From CAZYFH01 sp965249175 (GTDB taxonomy: Bacteria > Acidobacteriota > Vicinamibacteria > Vicinamibacterales > UBA8438), in the NCBI GenBank assembly GCA_965249175.1, contig OZ252227.1, positions 3,844,001 through 3,908,000 of the forward strand: 64,000 nt of DNA, in the 5' to 3' direction. Below are positions 25,132-34,011 of the stretch, one piece after another (position 1 is the first letter of the stretch; every line of letters starts with the position of its first letter). The position numbers and the translations under genes were made by a program. The notes below the pieces were generated by a model. That model had not been told where the DNA came from, made no database searches, and saw nothing but the letters and a program-made list of their open reading frames with translations.

Positions 25132-26667
25132 ATGGATGAGCCCACACACGCCGCGGAGGACGACACTCGTTCGAAGACCCGCGCGCTCCTCATCTCGGTC
25201 TTCGCCATCGCCACCTGCGGACTGATCTACGAGCTCCTGGCCGGCACCATCGCGAGCTACGTGCTCGGCGACAGCGTCACCCAGTTCTCTACGATTATCG
25301 GCGTCTATCTGTTCGCGATGGGGATCGGCTCTTACTTGTCGCGCTATTTCCGTCGCGATCTCATCGCGGCCTTCATCCAAATCGAGATCCTGGTCGGCCT
25401 CATCGGCGGCGTCTCCTCCCTCGTGCTCTTCCTTGCGTTCTCCGAGCTCGACGCGTTCCGGGTCGTGCTCTACGCGTGGGTCGCCGTCACGGGGATTCTG
25501 GTGGGGCTGGAGATTCCGTTTCTGTTACGGATCCTCGAAGATCAGTTCCCGTTCCGCGACCTGGTCTCGAAGGTCCTGTCGCTCGATTACCTGGGTGCGC
25601 TGGCGGCGTCACTGCTCTTTCCCTTGTGGCTCGTGCCTCGGGTTGGTTTGATGCGGTCGTCGTTCGTCTTCGGCGTGCTGAACCTCGTCGTCGCGATCTG
25701 GACATGCCATCTGTTTCGTGCGGAGCATCGACGACCGATGCTCACGGTGCAGGCCTACGCCGCCTGCGCGCTGCTCCTCGTCGGCGTGGCCTACTCACAG
25801 ACGTTGGTGACGTTCACCGAGCAACGGTTGTATCAGGACCCCGTCATCTTCTCGCGCGCCTCCCGATATCAGCGCATCGTGGTGACCAACGCACAAGGCG
25901 AGATGCGGCTGTTCTTGAACGGCGAGCTCCAGTTTTCCTCGTTCGACGAATACCGCTACCACGAGGCGCTCGTCCATCCAGGGCTGGCGGCGGTGGCCGC
26001 GCCGCGGCAGGTCCTCGTGCTCGGCGGCGGGGACGGCATGGCGGTGCGCGAGATCCTCAAGGACCGGCGTGTGCAGCGGGTCACGCTGGTCGACCTCGAT
26101 CCGGCGGTAACGGAGACCTTCAGGGATCACGACACGTTCGCCGCCCTCAACGACTACGCGCTGCGATCGCCCCGAGTGGAGGTCGTCAACGCTGACGCGT
26201 TCGTCTGGCTCGACAACGACACGCGCCAGTACGACTTCATCGTCGTGGATTTCCCCGACCCCTCGAACTACTCACTGGGCAAGCTGTACACTGCCACGTT
26301 CTACGCGCGTCTGGCGGCCCGACTGGCCGAGGACGGCGTCGTGGCGATTCAGGGCTCGTCGCCGCTCTTGGCTCGTCGTGCGTTCTGGTGCGTGGTCGAG
26401 ACGGTGCGCTCGGCCGGTCTCGACGCACGGCCGTATCACGTCGCGGTTCCATCCTTCGGTGAATGGGGCTACGTGATCGCGACCCGTGCGCCCTTTCGCA
26501 TCCCCGACCAACTCCCCGACAACCTACGCTTTCTCAACCCGGCGATCCTGCCTTCCTTCTTCGAATTCCCCGCGGACATGGCGGAGGTCCCGGTCGAGGT
26601 CAACCACCTGAACAACCAGATCTTGGTTCGCTATCACGCGGAGGGCTGGAGGCAGTTCGCGCCGTGA
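25132..26667 (+). CDS. speE: Membrane-anchored spermidine-synthase-like aminopropyltransferase
   Basis: The 511-residue product has an N-terminal membrane half (about residues 15-220, six to seven helices) and a C-terminal Rossmann domain. SAM/decarboxylated-SAM binding is indicated by VLVLGGGDGMAVREILK, LVDLDPAVT, VNADAFVWLDND and VVDFPDPSNYSLGKLYT, and the substrate-binding Tyr/Gln residues are plausible (YQRIVVTN, YRYHEALVHPG). The membrane-fused form is common in Acidobacteriota and in PspA/Yjf-type operons. It should make an aminopropyl-polyamine or related product at the membrane. It is translationally coupled (GTGA overlap) to the FAD oxidoreductase. Confidence 0.85.
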   Translation: MDEPTHAAEDDTRSKTRALLISVFAIATCGLIYELLAGTIASYVLGDSVTQFSTIIGVYLFAMGIGSYLSRYFRRDLIAAFIQIEILVGLIGGVSSLVLFLAFSELDAFRVVLYAWVAVTGILVGLEIPFLLRILEDQFPFRDLVSKVLSLDYLGALAASLLFPLWLVPRVGLMRSSFVFGVLNLVVAIWTCHLFRAEHRRPMLTVQAYAACALLLVGVAYSQTLVTFTEQRLYQDPVIFSRASRYQRIVVTNAQGEMRLFLNGELQFSSFDEYRYHEALVHPGLAAVAAPRQVLVLGGGDGMAVREILKDRRVQRVTLVDLDPAVTETFRDHDTFAALNDYALRSPRVEVVNADAFVWLDNDTRQYDFIVVDFPDPSNYSLGKLYTATFYARLAARLAEDGVVAIQGSSPLLARRAFWCVVETVRSAGLDARPYHVAVPSFGEWGYVIATRAPFRIPDQLPDNLRFLNPAILPSFFEFPADMAEVPVEVNHLNNQILVRYHAEGWRQFAP

Positions 26668-28340
26668 GTGGAGGGACGACGCCGCGCGGTCTGACCCGGC
26701 GGGATCTTCTGCGCCTCGGACCGAGCGTTGCCGGCGCCCTGACGGTTGGCTGTCGCGCGCCCCGTGACGTCGACAGCGGCCGGATTGGTGGCTCGATCGT
26801 CGGCGCATCGCACACCGTCGGGCACCGGCTGCGTGCGGGCGACCTCCCCGAGCCCGACGAGACCCGGGACGTGCCGGTCGTCATCGTCGGCGCCGGCATC
26901 GCGGGCTTGTCGGCCGGCTGGAAGCTCGCCAAGAGCGGCTTTCGCGATTTCGAGATCCTCGAGCTCGAACCCGATGCCGGGGGCAAGTCACGCTGGGGCG
27001 AGAACGCCGTCTCGGCCTACCCGTGGGGCGCCCACTATCTGCCCGTGCCGAGCGCGGAATCGACAGCCGTGCGCGAGCTGCTGGAAGACATGGGCATGGT
27101 CCACGACATCGGTCCGGACGGTGAGCCGCGCTACGACCCGCGACACCTCTGTCATGTCCCGCAGGATCGACTGTTCATTGATGGGCGTTGGCAGGAGGGG
27201 ATCTCGGCCGGGGGCCTCCTACGCTCGTCCGACGCGGTGGAGGACCGAGCGGTGCTCGCCGAGTTCGAGCAGCAGATGCGACGTTATCGCGAGTATCGAG
27301 ATGCCCGCGGTCGCCCCGCATTTGCGCTGCCGATGGCCCTGAGCAGCGACGACCCGGAGCTTGTCGCGCTCGACGATGTCTCGATGCGTGAGTATCTCGA
27401 CCGCGCCGGGTGGACCTCCGAGCGTCTGCGCTGGTACGTCGACTACTGCTGCCGGGACGACTACGGCTGCAACCTGGAGACGACGTCGGCGTGGGCCGGC
27501 TGGCACTATTTCTGCTCCCGCGACGCGGAGGTGGAATACCTCACCTGGCCCGAAGGCAACGGACGCATCGTTCGCCACATGATGACGGACCTCGAACGCC
27601 ACCTGCACTCGGGCATGCTGGTCTATCGCATCCGGGTGACCGCCGATCCGAGCGCCGAGGCGGCCGCGGCCGAGGGCGTCGAGGTGGACGTGCTCGACAC
27701 ACGCACCAATGCCGCCGTCCGGTTTCGGGCCCGCCGCGTCATCTATGCCCTGCCCCGCTTCACGGCCCCGCATGTCCTCGACGGCTACGCACTGCCGGAG
27801 ATCGACCGGTTTACGTATGCCCCCTGGATGGTCGCCAACCTGACCGTCGACCGGCTCCCTGACGATGCCGCGTGGAACAACGTGATCTACGACAGCCTGT
27901 CGCTGGGCTACGTGGTGGCGACCCACCAGAACCTGCGGGTTGCGCCGGGACCGAGCGTGCTGACGTACTACATGCCGCTCGCGGTGCCGAATCCGGAGGT
28001 CGCGCGTCGCTGGATGCTGGAACGCAGCTGGGACGATTGGGTATCGATTGTGCTCGGCGATCTCGCACCGGCCCACGTGGGCCTTGAATCGCTCGTCACC
28101 AACATCGACGTCATGCTCTGGGGCCACGCGATGATTCGCCCGGTGCCCGGTTTTCTCTGGGGAGAGACGCGCCGCCGCGCTGCCGCGCCCCATGGCCCCG
28201 TCCGCTTCGCCAACTCGGACATGAGTGGGCTCTCGCTGTTCGAGGAGGCGCAATACCACGGCGTCCGCGCGGCGGAAGACCTCATGCGGCACGTCGGCCA
28301 TGCGCACCGTAGCTCGTTGGGCCCCGCGGAGGGTGCATGA
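26664..28340 (+). CDS. Tat-exported FAD-dependent amine oxidase-like lipoprotein
   Basis: The GTG at 26664 overlaps the speE stop. The 558-residue product begins with a twin-arginine signal (LTRRDLLRLG) and a lipobox-like TVGC, so it is expected to be exported folded and lipid-anchored. FAD binding is shown by VVIVGAGIAGLSAGWKLAKSG (GxGxxG) and the ELEPDAGGKSRW loop. NAVSAYPWGAHYLPVPS is the conserved segment of this flavoprotein group. It is most likely an amine or polyamine oxidase. The link to the adjacent spermidine-synthase-like protein gives a coherent synthesis/oxidation pair. The substrate is an inference. Confidence 0.8.
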   Translation: MSGGTTPRGLTRRDLLRLGPSVAGALTVGCRAPRDVDSGRIGGSIVGASHTVGHRLRAGDLPEPDETRDVPVVIVGAGIAGLSAGWKLAKSGFRDFEILELEPDAGGKSRWGENAVSAYPWGAHYLPVPSAESTAVRELLEDMGMVHDIGPDGEPRYDPRHLCHVPQDRLFIDGRWQEGISAGGLLRSSDAVEDRAVLAEFEQQMRRYREYRDARGRPAFALPMALSSDDPELVALDDVSMREYLDRAGWTSERLRWYVDYCCRDDYGCNLETTSAWAGWHYFCSRDAEVEYLTWPEGNGRIVRHMMTDLERHLHSGMLVYRIRVTADPSAEAAAAEGVEVDVLDTRTNAAVRFRARRVIYALPRFTAPHVLDGYALPEIDRFTYAPWMVANLTVDRLPDDAAWNNVIYDSLSLGYVVATHQNLRVAPGPSVLTYYMPLAVPNPEVARRWMLERSWDDWVSIVLGDLAPAHVGLESLVTNIDVMLWGHAMIRPVPGFLWGETRRRAAAPHGPVRFANSDMSGLSLFEEAQYHGVRAAEDLMRHVGHAHRSSLGPAEGA

Positions 28341-28341
28341 G

Positions 28342-29445
28342 ATGAGTGGGTCCCGCTCGGTCAACGCGGTGTGGATCGTGTCGCGCCGGTTCGATCTCGG
28401 GTTGATTCTCGGCCCGCCTCTGCTGGCGGTTCTACTCGTGCTGTCGGTGCCCGCGCTGCGAGCCACCGATGTCCCACTCTGGGGCTGGCTCGCCTTCGTG
28501 GTCGGTATCGACGTGGCACATGTTTACGCGTCGCTCTATCGCACGTACTGGGATCCCGAGGAGCTCGCCCGCCGGCGCACCCAGTACATCCTCACGCCGC
28601 TGGTCTGTCTGGCCATCGGTGTGGTCCTCCACAGCCTTGGATCGCTGGTCTTCTGGCGCGTGCTCGCATACGTCGCGGTGTTCCACTTCGTGCGGCAGCA
28701 GTTCGGTTTCGTGATGCTCTACCGTCACCGCTGCGGGGAACGATCGCCCGTGGATCGCCGCCTCGACAAGATGGCGATCTACGCGACCATGCTCTACCCC
28801 CTCGTCTTCTGGCACACCACCTCCGATCGCCGTTTTGAGTGGTTCGTCGAGGGGGATTTCCTGTCGCTCCCGACGTGGGTCTCGCCGGTCGCGCTGTGGG
28901 TTTATTCGGCCATCCTGCTGGTGTTTTTCGCGCGACAGGCGCAGATCTATCGGCAGCGAGGCACAGTCAACTGGGGCAAGGTTGGCATCGTGGCCTCGAC
29001 CGCCTGCGTGTGGTACACGGGGATCGTGCTGCTCAACTCCGACTTCGCCTTCACGCTCACCAACGTGGTGGCCCACGGCGTGCCGTACATGGCCCTGGTC
29101 TGGATCTACGGTCGCCGCAAGTGGAGCAGCGAACGCTCGTGGCGGCACCGGATCCATCACCCGGCGGCCGCCGGCATCTTTGTCGGGCTATTGCTGCTGT
29201 TGGCCTACTTCGAGGAGGGCCTGTGGGATCTCTTCGTCTGGCAGGAGCACACGCTCGCCTTCGGCCAGCTGGCGCTGCCCTTCGCGACGCCGGACGCGCT
29301 GGCGCACCTCATCGTCCCCCTGCTCACGGTGCCGCAGGCCACCCACTATGTGCTGGACGCGTGGATCTGGAGATTCGACGGCTCGAATCCGGGACTCGGA
29401 TCGTGGCTCTTCGGTGAGACGAGACCCGCGCCTGGCGTCGGGTGA
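28342..29445 (+). CDS. Multi-pass membrane protein with conserved His residues
   Basis: The ATG at 28342 lies one base after the stop of the oxidase gene. The 367-residue product has eight to nine predicted helices. His-rich motifs recur at membrane edges: DVAHVYASLYRTYWD, VFHFVRQQFGFVMLYRH, NVVAHGVPYMALVW, RHRIHHP and TVPQATHYVLD. A set of His residues in membrane helices suggests a metal-dependent membrane oxygenase (the Brp/Blh carotene-cleaving family is one weak resemblance), but this is a guess. It completes a three-gene unit with speE and the FAD oxidase. Confidence 0.6.
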   Translation: MSGSRSVNAVWIVSRRFDLGLILGPPLLAVLLVLSVPALRATDVPLWGWLAFVVGIDVAHVYASLYRTYWDPEELARRRTQYILTPLVCLAIGVVLHSLGSLVFWRVLAYVAVFHFVRQQFGFVMLYRHRCGERSPVDRRLDKMAIYATMLYPLVFWHTTSDRRFEWFVEGDFLSLPTWVSPVALWVYSAILLVFFARQAQIYRQRGTVNWGKVGIVASTACVWYTGIVLLNSDFAFTLTNVVAHGVPYMALVWIYGRRKWSSERSWRHRIHHPAAAGIFVGLLLLLAYFEEGLWDLFVWQEHTLAFGQLALPFATPDALAHLIVPLLTVPQATHYVLDAWIWRFDGSNPGLGSWLFGETRPAPGVG

Positions 29446-29455
29446 GCCACCTCGA

Positions 29456-30166
29456 TCAGGCGGACATGCCCATCTTTTTCTTCAGCTCGGCCAGGGAGTC
29501 GGTCGCCGCGGTGCTCGACGGCAAGGCGAGCGCCTTGTCGATGTCCTCGTCGATGGTGCCGCCGACATCGGAGAGCTCGCCGTAGGCTTCCGCCAGAGAC
29601 TCCTCCTCCTGGACCTTGTTCTTCATCTTCTCGAGCATCGCGACGGTGCCCGAGGCGTCGGCTCCCGCGAGCTGCTGGTTGATCTTCCGCATGGACGAGG
29701 CGGTTCTGGCGCGAGCGCGAAGGGTGATGACCTCGTTCTCGTATTTGCCGATCTGACGTTTGAGCTCTTCGACCTTCGTCTGGAGCTGGTCGGCCATCCG
29801 CTGCTGTGTCTGCTGATCCGCCGAGACCGTGGTCGCCCGCTGGAGGGACTCCTCTTTCTTCGACAGGGCTGCCGTAGCCAGCCGCTCGGCTTCGGCCTCC
29901 TCGATCTCCCCCCCCTGCGACCGCTTGAGCACCAGCATGGCCTTCCGCTCGTAGTCGGCCGCCATCTTCTTGTTGTCGTCCGCCTCCTTCTGGAGGCGGA
30001 TCGCGAGCGATTTGACCTGCGCCAGGCTGACCATCGACGCCTGCAGGCTCTTCTTGAGGTCACGGATCCCCTGTTCGCTCATCTTGATTGGATCCTCGAA
30101 TTTATCCATCGTCGCGTGCGCTTCGGACTGCGTGACTTTGAATATCCGCTGAAAAATACTGGCCAT
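29456..30166 (-). CDS. pspA: PspA/IM30-family membrane-stress protein
   Basis: The 236-residue product starts MASIFQRIFKVTQSEAHATMDKFEDPIKMSEQGIRDLKKSL, the expected amphipathic helix and first helix of PspA/Vipp1/YjfJ proteins. The rest is a long coiled coil (residues 30-200), ending in a charged tail. Such ESCRT-III-like proteins assemble on damaged inner membrane and preserve the proton gradient. AGGAG lies seven bases before the ATG. It is the last gene of a minus-strand run with YbjN-like, J-domain, potassium-channel, DUF350, lipoprotein and DUF4178 genes. Confidence 0.92.
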   Translation of the reverse strand: MASIFQRIFKVTQSEAHATMDKFEDPIKMSEQGIRDLKKSLQASMVSLAQVKSLAIRLQKEADDNKKMAADYERKAMLVLKRSQGGEIEEAEAERLATAALSKKEESLQRATTVSADQQTQQRMADQLQTKVEELKRQIGKYENEVITLRARARTASSMRKINQQLAGADASGTVAMLEKMKNKVQEEESLAEAYGELSDVGGTIDEDIDKALALPSSTAATDSLAELKKKMGMSA

Positions 30167-30189
30167 CCCTGATCTCCTGTGGACGCGGT

Positions 30190-30585
30190 CTACTTGCCGA
30201 GGTGCGTGAGGAGCTCAGCGCCATATTCCGCGAGCGCCAACGAGAGGGCGCGAATGGAGCCTTCGAGCTCATTGACATCGAGGTTGGCGAGCTGCAGGGT
30301 GTCGCGGAAGAAGATCCGACCACCGTCCTCATCGAGCACGAACGCGCCATGCACGAGCGTGTTGTTCATCTGCAGCAAGCGTTTGAAGAGGTCGCCTGGT
30401 TCGGCCGGCACCTCGGCGATCAGCTGCTCCAGCACGACGATGGGCGGCTCGCAGTCGATGACCAGCTGCTTGATGCCGTTGTCCTCGTCATCGACGACAA
30501 CCAGTTCTTCGGACTCGTTCTCCGTGACGATCGTGAGGTCGAGGTCGAGCAAATAACCCTTGACCCGATCCAGGTTTTCAGACAT
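30190..30585 (-). CDS. YbjN/Tir-chaperone-like protein (PspA partner)
   Basis: The 131-residue product has the YbjN/CesT-like alpha-beta chaperone pattern: an N-terminal helix (NLDRVKGYLLDLD), strands VVDDEDNGIKQLVIDCEPPIVVLEQL, then LLQMNNTLVHGAFVLDEDGGRIFFRDTLQLANLD and a final helix SIRALSLALAEYGAELL. It has no signal peptide. In several genomes proteins of this type sit beside PspA and are thought to assist it; here only 23 bases separate the two genes. DUF2170/YjfI would be the enterobacterial functional counterpart. Confidence 0.75.
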   Translation of the reverse strand: MSENLDRVKGYLLDLDLTIVTENESEELVVVDDEDNGIKQLVIDCEPPIVVLEQLIAEVPAEPGDLFKRLLQMNNTLVHGAFVLDEDGGRIFFRDTLQLANLDVNELEGSIRALSLALAEYGAELLTHLGK

Positions 30586-30633
30586 CGAACCGCGCCTCCG
30601 TGAGTGATTTCGTGTTCACAACCGGTCTCATTC

Positions 30634-31029
30634 CTATTTACGTTCGAGGTGTTTGGCAAGTTCTTCGTATGCGCGATTCAGACCTTGAAGGAGCTCGGTC
30701 GCGATGCGCTTCTTGTGCTCATCCGCCGAATGGAGATCGGGGTGGTATTTCTTGACCAACCGCCTCCACGTCTCGTGTACCGAGTCGAGACCGGCACCGT
30801 AGGGGAGCTCAAGATTAGCATAGTAGCGGGCGAGGACCGGATCTCGAGCCGGGCCCGCAGGGTCGGGCGGGCGGCGCCGCGCCGACCGGGTGCGTGTACT
30901 CGATTCGCGTTTCGTGGTCGCCGTTCGCGCCCGGCGACTGCCGGTCACGCCGTCCCGCTCCCACCCAGCGGACTCGAGTCGGGGCCGGTGCGCCCGAAGC
31001 CAACGGATGACACGCGCGCTGAGCGACAT
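30634..31029 (-). CDS. J-domain protein
   Basis: The ATG at 31029 follows the potassium-channel stop by 19 bases. The 131-residue product has a basic, Arg/Ser/Thr-rich, low-complexity N-terminal half and a C-terminal J domain (residues about 65-130): YYANLELPYGAGLDSVHETWRRLVKKYHPDLH with the catalytic HPD triplet, then LLQGLNRAYEELAKHL. It should stimulate an Hsp70 (DnaK) toward a specific client. Given its place, PspA or the channel is a candidate. An alternative ATG at 31068 would overlap the channel gene. Confidence 0.82.
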   Translation of the reverse strand: MSLSARVIRWLRAHRPRLESAGWERDGVTGSRRARTATTKRESSTRTRSARRRPPDPAGPARDPVLARYYANLELPYGAGLDSVHETWRRLVKKYHPDLHSADEHKKRIATELLQGLNRAYEELAKHLERK

Positions 31030-31048
31030 GGTCTCGTGTCCAACGTCC

Positions 31049-32086
31049 TCACGCGTCGGGCTGGGCATCGTGCGCGCGGTCGGGCCGCGCCGAGATGACC
31101 ACCAGCCTGTCCTCCGCGTGGACGGCGACGTCCGTGTCCGGGTTGGTCACGACATCGTTGCTACCGTGCCGCTGGATCGCGAGGACCACCATCCCGCGGT
31201 CGCGTTTCATCTCTGAGAACAGCTCCAGAAACGGACGCCCCGCGAGCGATGCCGGCACCGGGACGGTGATGAGGTCGTTGCCGATCTGGGCGCTGAGTAT
31301 CTCGGAGAGGACCTTGGTGATCCCATGGTCCAGCGTCGCGCTCGAGATGAGACGGCTGCTGAACTCGGCGCCAACGATGATCTCGTTGGCACGCGCGCGC
31401 TCACAGTGCCGCGCGTTGTCCTCGTTGGCCAGCTCGACAATGGAGTACGCATCAGGGTTGAGCGCTTCCACCGTCAGGGTCGAGAGCACCGCTTTCGCAT
31501 CCCGTGCAATGTAATCCAGCCGGCGGTCCCCGACGATGACCACAGTGTCCGCCGTGGCGATGCATGCGCGCGTCAAGTGCTCCTCGCTCACGTCGCCACG
31601 CACGAAGTAGAGGTGCTCGTCCTCGACGGGTTTTGTTTCGACGTCGGCCAGCAGCACGATGGGCGATCGGGCTGAACGCGAGTCCGCGCGCAGGTCGCGC
31701 AGAATCTCGCGGGTCCGGTCGTTCCACTCGCACAGGATGATGTGACCCTCGAGGTCGTACGAACCCATGCCGCGCTCCTTCCTGAGTCGCTTCTCCACGA
31801 ACACACCGGCGATCGTCGCGGTGAACATGCCGAGTACGCCGATACCGAAGAACATGAGGACCACGCCGATCGCGCGCCCCCCGAGCGATGTGGGAGCGAT
31901 GTCTCCGAAACCCACCGTGGTCAGCGTCACGACGGCCCACCACAAGGCATCGACGAAACTGCGATCGTCCTCGAAGTACGTCAGACCAACTGCGCCGACG
32001 ACGATCAACACCACGATGACGCCCAGCAGCCGCAGCAGATTCTCGCGGTTCAGGAACTCCCAGAAGACCCGGAGGCGGTCCATCAT
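31049..32086 (-). CDS. Potassium channel with RCK/TrkA-N domain
   Basis: The 345-residue product begins with two membrane helices around a K+ selectivity filter (TLTTVGFGDIAP) and continues with a cytoplasmic RCK-type Rossmann domain (HIILCEWNDRTREILRDL, VLLADV, YFVRGDVSEEHLTRACIATADTVVIVGD). The Gly motif GxGxxG is replaced by CEWNDR, as in many stand-alone RCK channels. A C-terminal TrkA-C-like domain (LITVPVPASLAGRPFLELF...) follows. It is likely to pass K+ under regulation by a bound nucleotide or ion. It lies between the DUF350 and J-domain genes. Confidence 0.88.
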   Translation of the reverse strand: MMDRLRVFWEFLNRENLLRLLGVIVVLIVVGAVGLTYFEDDRSFVDALWWAVVTLTTVGFGDIAPTSLGGRAIGVVLMFFGIGVLGMFTATIAGVFVEKRLRKERGMGSYDLEGHIILCEWNDRTREILRDLRADSRSARSPIVLLADVETKPVEDEHLYFVRGDVSEEHLTRACIATADTVVIVGDRRLDYIARDAKAVLSTLTVEALNPDAYSIVELANEDNARHCERARANEIIVGAEFSSRLISSATLDHGITKVLSEILSAQIGNDLITVPVPASLAGRPFLELFSEMKRDRGMVVLAIQRHGSNDVVTNPDTDVAVHAEDRLVVISARPDRAHDAQPDA

Positions 32087-32182
32087 CTTGACGCTGAGTG
32101 AGTGCCCGTCCCACGGAGTGAGCCACGGCCGAACGGGGCGGGCGCGGGTGACATCAACAGGGCGGTTGCACGACGGCTGCGC

Positions 32183-33025
32183 TCAGAGGGTCAACCCGAT
32201 CAGCATCGACGCGGCGACATACGTCGTCGCCTCGATCGCCCCGGCACCGACGTTGGGCACGTCCTGGACCAGCGCATCGGTCAATCGGACGCCCGGCAGC
32301 AGCACCTTGTCGGCGAAGATCCGGACCAGGGGCAAGAGCACCAACCCCACGATGGCGTAATACCCGAACTCGCTCAGGTTTTGCGACCACGACACGAAGT
32401 CGCCCTCGCCCGCGAGCCGGATGATGTTGCCGAAGCCGATCAGGACGCCGGCAAAGGCCACGCCGACCGCAGCATTGTCCTTCTCGATCTGCTCGTGCAG
32501 ATCGAACGAGGTCATTCTGTTGTAGAGCAAGCCGGCGATGATGAGGCCGGCCTGGCCCAGGATCCAGAAGACCGCGCCGCTGAGCAAGCCGCCTTCACCC
32601 GAGAGCGCGCCGGCGGTGATCAGACCGACAGCGATATGGTTACCGCCCTCGATGGCGCCCATGCCCGTGTTGCGGTCCTCAACGATCTCCTTCTGGTTGT
32701 CGAACTTCGAGAAGATGATCGTGTCGTTGATCCAGCCGGAGAGATTGAGCAGGACGATGGCGACCAATCCGAAGACGACGAGATCGATGACGTCCTCGGT
32801 CAGCACGCCGGACCCGGGTCCGGACACCACGCCGCCAAGCACGATCGCCAGGCCGAGGTAGTAGCCGGCGACGGTGAGGGCCATCGCGAAGTTGTTCTTC
32901 TCGAGGAGCTCTGTGCGCAGGACAAAGCCGCGGTGGAGCGCGTCGTACACCCACTTGCCGACGACGACAAGGACGAGCACGACGACCAGGTAAATGAGGC
33001 CCGCGAGGATCTGGTCCAAGGACAT
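32183..33025 (-). CDS. DUF350 membrane protein (YjfL-like)
   Basis: The 280-residue product is almost entirely membrane helices (seven to eight). It contains two tandem DUF350 units: LLEKNNFAMALTVAGYYLGLAIVLGGVV and, later, EKDNAAVGVAFAGVLIGFGNIIRLAGEG. DUF350 proteins (enterobacterial YjfL) occur in operons with PspA homologues, glutathionylspermidine synthase or spermidine synthase and are thought to sense or transport an amine. AAGGAAG is the ribosome binding site. The gene follows the lipoprotein gene closely. Confidence 0.88.
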   Translation of the reverse strand: MSLDQILAGLIYLVVVLVLVVVGKWVYDALHRGFVLRTELLEKNNFAMALTVAGYYLGLAIVLGGVVSGPGSGVLTEDVIDLVVFGLVAIVLLNLSGWINDTIIFSKFDNQKEIVEDRNTGMGAIEGGNHIAVGLITAGALSGEGGLLSGAVFWILGQAGLIIAGLLYNRMTSFDLHEQIEKDNAAVGVAFAGVLIGFGNIIRLAGEGDFVSWSQNLSEFGYYAIVGLVLLPLVRIFADKVLLPGVRLTDALVQDVPNVGAGAIEATTYVAASMLIGLTL

Positions 33026-33043
33026 GATGCTTCCTTTCTGCCC

Positions 33044-33754
33044 CTACTTGCCGAGGCCCCGCGCGCTGCCGCCCGTCATGCGACCACGCACCCGATCGCC
33101 GAATCCCTGGCTTCGGGCACGCTGCCGTGTTGCTTGGCGCCTGAAGAAATTTGGGTTGCTCTGTCTCGTGACCGTGCCATTGCTGCCATACGCGCCCGAG
33201 CCGAAATAGGGTTGGCCACGGCTCCGGTTGCCGCGATACGTGTTCCAGTCGTTGCGGTAAATGGGCCGGCCGAAACCGCCGATCATGTGGCTAATCAAGG
33301 CATAGCGGCCGTAGAACTCCCAGAACGATCCGCCACGCCCATCGCCTCGCCACTGACCGTAGCGATCATTGCCGACGTATTGGTAGCCCGGTGGATGCTG
33401 GTCCCTATCGACGTTGCCGTCCGGGCCCTTCGAGAGCACGACCATGCCGAGGTAGGGCTGGTATCGGGAATAGGTGTTGCGGCCGACGCGTTCCCAGTCC
33501 CGGATGCGCTCCGTGAACACGAGCTCGTCGGAGCCACCCTCCCGCTCACCTGTTGTCACCCGGTACTGGTGCAAATAGTCGGTCGAGAACGTCCCCTCCT
33601 CTCGCATGTCCGCGAGCACGACCGTGTACTCCGGGTAGCGGTCGAGCTCGCGCTCCAATCGTTCGAGTGGATTCCCGGCAGCGCAGCCCGCGGCCAGGAC
33701 GAGGACCGGGAGCCCAATCCACGCGAACCAGCGTTGGCTTCTCGTCATCCTCAT
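33044..33754 (-). CDS. Lipoprotein of the PspA/DUF350 module
   Basis: The ATG at 33754 is preceded by GGAG with six bases spacing. The 236-residue product has a lipobox VLAAGC (signal WFAWIGLPVLVLAAGCAAG). The mature part is rich in Tyr, Arg and Gly (YGQWRGDGRGGSFWEFYGRYALI) and ends in a basic low-complexity tail (RQATRQRARSQGFGDRVRG). No family is recognised. In enterobacterial yjf operons a lipoprotein (YjfM-like, DUF1190) has the same relative place, but similarity is not obvious. Nearby ATGs at 33760 and 33748 are alternatives. Confidence 0.7.
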   Translation of the reverse strand: MRMTRSQRWFAWIGLPVLVLAAGCAAGNPLERLERELDRYPEYTVVLADMREEGTFSTDYLHQYRVTTGEREGGSDELVFTERIRDWERVGRNTYSRYQPYLGMVVLSKGPDGNVDRDQHPPGYQYVGNDRYGQWRGDGRGGSFWEFYGRYALISHMIGGFGRPIYRNDWNTYRGNRSRGQPYFGSGAYGSNGTVTRQSNPNFFRRQATRQRARSQGFGDRVRGRMTGGSARGLGK

Positions 33755-33848
33755 CCTCATCTCCACTCGCGCACCGACATGATGATCCGCTCGACGTGAG
33801 TGTAGCAGCCCGCCAGTGCAAGGTTTGCGCATGCCCGGCCAGACATCA

Positions 33849-34011
33849 TAGGAGCCCGTGGTGAAAGTGCCGCTGCATTCGAGCGGCGATGCATCCCGCC
33901 TGCCTGCGGCGCTCATCGGTCAAATACTCCCGGTATTCTCCCTCTTCGCACCTTGTCAGCCAGGCGCCTCGCCGCTCTCGGTGCAGCGCGGACTTCCACC
34001 ACGGGCTCCTA
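33849..34011. repeat. 163-bp inverted-repeat element, copy 2
   Basis: Terminal inverted repeats TAGGAGCCCGTGGTGAAAGT and its complement (19 of 20 matches). The core is close to copy 1. The last three bases (34009-34011) provide, on the minus strand, the TAG stop of the DUF4178 gene. Confidence 0.92.

Noticed and set aside
27219..28466. A 415-codon minus-strand frame opposite the FAD oxidase
   Set aside because: Antisense shadow without motifs; the plus strand has GxGxxG and a Tat signal.
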